Of a stretch of 33,306 nucleotides of DNA, positions 32,177 to 33,306 are shown piece by piece. Source of the stretch: Chitinophagaceae bacterium (GTDB taxonomy: Bacteria; Bacteroidota; Bacteroidia; Chitinophagales; Chitinophagaceae); contig JAICXX010000050.1 in the NCBI GenBank assembly GCA_025934485.1, positions 1 through 33,306 of the forward strand, written 5' to 3'. The notes beneath the pieces are model-generated. The model was given only the letters and a program-made list of their open reading frames with translations. It searched no databases and was not told the DNA's origin. Made by a program: the position numbers and the translations under genes. Position 1 is the stretch's first letter; each line of letters starts with the position of its first letter.

Positions 32177-32614
32177 TGGGATTGGCAAGCGCGGCCCGTA
32201 CCGTCTGAAAACCTATCGTCAGCATCGCGATGGTGATCGTCAGCAGTCCTGCCAGCGCGGGTGTCCCAGTTGACCATCGGAAGCGTAAAGACCGAAAATA
32301 GCGAAGAGTCGGCATAGGCGATGTTCTCTTCGTTGTAAAGATCCACGTCCTTTTCGACGATGATGTAATCGAGCAGAAAGCGGGTGACGGCCTTTCCCTC
32401 CCCAAACTCCGCTTTTACCTCAGGTCCAAGCGGGGCGCAGGCACTTTGACAATCCGAGCCCGAAGACCGCCTGGACATCGGTGACCAGGCGGACATATTG
32501 CAGTGCAAAAAAGCACACCGAGATGCCGGTCACGAGGCCGAAGAGATTGATAGCGGTGGAGACCTTATGGGTGGAGAGATACTGCAGGGCCGTCTTACAA
32601 TAGTGGGACAACAT
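32157..32614 (-). pseudogene. Remnant of a MacB/FtsX-like ABC transporter permease
   Basis: Three pieces of one protein family lie in order but in different frames. First comes an N-terminus from 32614 (MLSHYCKTALQYLSTHKVSTAINLFGLVTGISVCFFALQYVRL). Next is a periplasmic-domain piece (about 32310-32420: FLLDYIIVEKDVDLYNEENIAYADSSLFSVFTLPMV). Last is the C-terminal helix and tail (LAGLLTITIAMLTIGFQTVRAALANPIKNLRT), ending at 32157. Intact relatives have roughly 780-800 residues with four membrane helices; here about 150 codons remain, with the middle deleted and frameshifts between the pieces. It cannot make a working permease. Confidence 0.8.
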
Positions 32615-32652
32615 GCATCGGTGATTGCAAGAGGAAGATAACCTTTTTGTCC

Positions 32653-32660
32653 TAACTTTG
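32653..32660 (+). promoter_or_regulatory. -7 element before the 78-residue protein gene
   Basis: TAACTTTG fits TAnnTTTG and lies 22 bp before the ATG at 32683, giving a leader of about 17 nt. A TTG at 32625-32627 is 25 bp upstream, a little too far, so the -33 box is uncertain. Confidence 0.5.
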
Positions 32661-32682
32661 AAAATTCTAATCATCCCCAAAC

Positions 32683-32919
32683 ATGAGCAATCCGTCGAAA
32701 GAAATAGTCACCATCTCCGTACCGAAAGGCGATCTGGACAACGACTACACGTTTTATGAAGACGGCAAGATCCGGCATAATTATGACCAGAGTGCCTATA
32801 AGACCGGCCTCGAAGCCTGGATCAACGCGCGCAGTATCCCGGCCACCGATAAAGAAAAGATACTCAAAGAATGTCCGGCCGAGTTCAAGATAAAAATAGC
32901 GGCCATCCTTAAACGATGA
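32683..32919 (+). CDS. Small conserved-looking hypothetical protein
   Basis: A 78-residue soluble protein with mixed charge and no signal peptide. It has a beta-rich start (KEIVTISVPKGDLDNDYTFYEDGKIRHNYDQSAYKTGLEAWI) and a helical end (DKEKILKECPAEFKIKIAAILKR). The DNDYTFYEDGKIRHNYD portion looks like a motif I have seen in small Bacteroidota proteins, but I cannot name a family. A plausible -7 element lies just upstream. It ends 16 bp before the end of the convergent SYLF gene. Confidence 0.65.
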   Translation: MSNPSKEIVTISVPKGDLDNDYTFYEDGKIRHNYDQSAYKTGLEAWINARSIPATDKEKILKECPAEFKIKIAAILKR

Positions 32920-32935
32920 CCGCTTTCAAAATTAT

Positions 32936-33306
32936 CTATTTCAATCCCTTATACGTAAACTTTTGCCCGCCAAGGGAGGCCTCTACCATCAATCCACCCT
33001 TTTCCTGTGAAAAAACGGCCACATGATTCCGGTAATTGGTATTGGCAGCCGCACCCGCCTTGACGGCTATTGCGGAAGCCTGTTCGGAAAATTCAACTTT
33101 ATTTTCCATGAACCGGTCCAGCTCGTCCTGGTTTTCAAAAAAGATGATCTCCCGGTAAGCCTGTCCGCCCGCCTGCGCACCGACGGTCACCTGTACCATC
33201 TGCGCCGTACCGATCGGCGTTCCTTTTTGATATACCATTCCCTTGCCCGCGGCTCCGCCTACCCCGACCGCACCTGTCCCTACATTGGGGAAGATCACGT
33301 AACCGG
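32936..33306 (-). CDS. SYLF-domain (Ysc84-like) lipid-binding protein, 5' end beyond the window
   Basis: The C-terminal 123 residues of a SYLF/Ysc84 protein, read leftward from the window edge. The frame continues unbroken to 33306, and the residues at the edge, GYVIFPNVG, are the typical middle of this domain (YGYVVFPNVGKG in relatives), so the ATG at 33298 is internal and the true start lies outside. Other family marks are GGAAGKGMVYQKG, then VTVGAQAGGQAYREIIFF and a closing MVEASLGGQKFTY. Family members bind phosphoinositides in eukaryotes; in bacteria they are usually secreted or lipoprotein forms with unknown roles. Confidence 0.88.
   Translation of the reverse strand, partial: GYVIFPNVGTGAVGVGGAAGKGMVYQKGTPIGTAQMVQVTVGAQAGGQAYREIIFFENQDELDRFMENKVEFSEQASAIAVKAGAAANTNYRNHVAVFSQEKGGLMVEASLGGQKFTYKGLK

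Noticed and set aside
33298..33298. Minus-strand ATG at 33298 as the start of the SYLF gene
   Set aside because: The frame stays open to the window edge and family similarity (GYVIFPNVG) continues across this codon.

Overview
The window looks like chromosome from a GC-rich member of the Bacteroidota, most likely of the Chitinophagaceae type. The evidence is a SusC/SusD pair, a type IX secretion (T9SS) C-terminal sorting domain, several TAnnTTTG promoter elements (two paired with a TTTG box exactly 20 bp upstream), a PafA-type phosphatase and many Bacteroidota-only small proteins. No tRNA, rRNA, CRISPR array or insertion sequence was seen.

Layout. (1) 1-1534: a TetR regulator and two small membrane proteins. 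Near-identical 20-bp operators precede tetR and the membrane-protein pair. (2) 1559-5773: a divergent pair, PafA-type alkaline phosphatase and Tat-exported phospholipase C, which together could release phosphate from phospholipids. A terminator follows. (3) 6149-13851: a compact polysaccharide-utilisation operon, susC-susD-GH106-like glycosidase. (4) 13843-20504: a DeoR regulator facing a five-gene operon in which every gene overlaps the next: polyol-type MFS permease, D-2-hydroxyacid dehydrogenase, LsrK/YoaC-like FGGY kinase, a second FGGY kinase and a histidine phosphatase. This resembles an extended form of the Bacillus yoaDCB gene set and is the best candidate for an undescribed catabolic pathway. 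(5) 20682-26719: a large T9SS-exported beta-propeller protein with fibronectin-like repeats, and a secreted FAD oxidoreductase with a golvesin-like C-terminal domain. (6) 26779-28182: a proline-rich small protein, a DUF4142 lipoprotein and a small muconolactone-isomerase-like secreted protein. (7) 28258-31271: a FhlA-like sigma-54 activator followed by an NAD(P)-binding protein gene with a possible sigma-54 promoter. (8) 31325-33306: small conserved proteins, an RRM RNA-binding protein flanked by two copies of one hairpin, a decayed ABC-permease gene, and a SYLF-domain gene cut by the window end.

The central functional unit is region 4. Import (MFS), phosphorylation (two kinases), oxidation or reduction of a hydroxyacid (dehydrogenase) and dephosphorylation (histidine phosphatase) are encoded together, under a regulator family that usually senses sugar phosphates. 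The gene-free stretch between deoR and the permease carries an inverted repeat and a perfect 10-bp tandem repeat that are natural DeoR-site candidates. The substrate cannot be read from the sequence. All family assignments are by recognition of motifs and remembered family sequences; no search was run.
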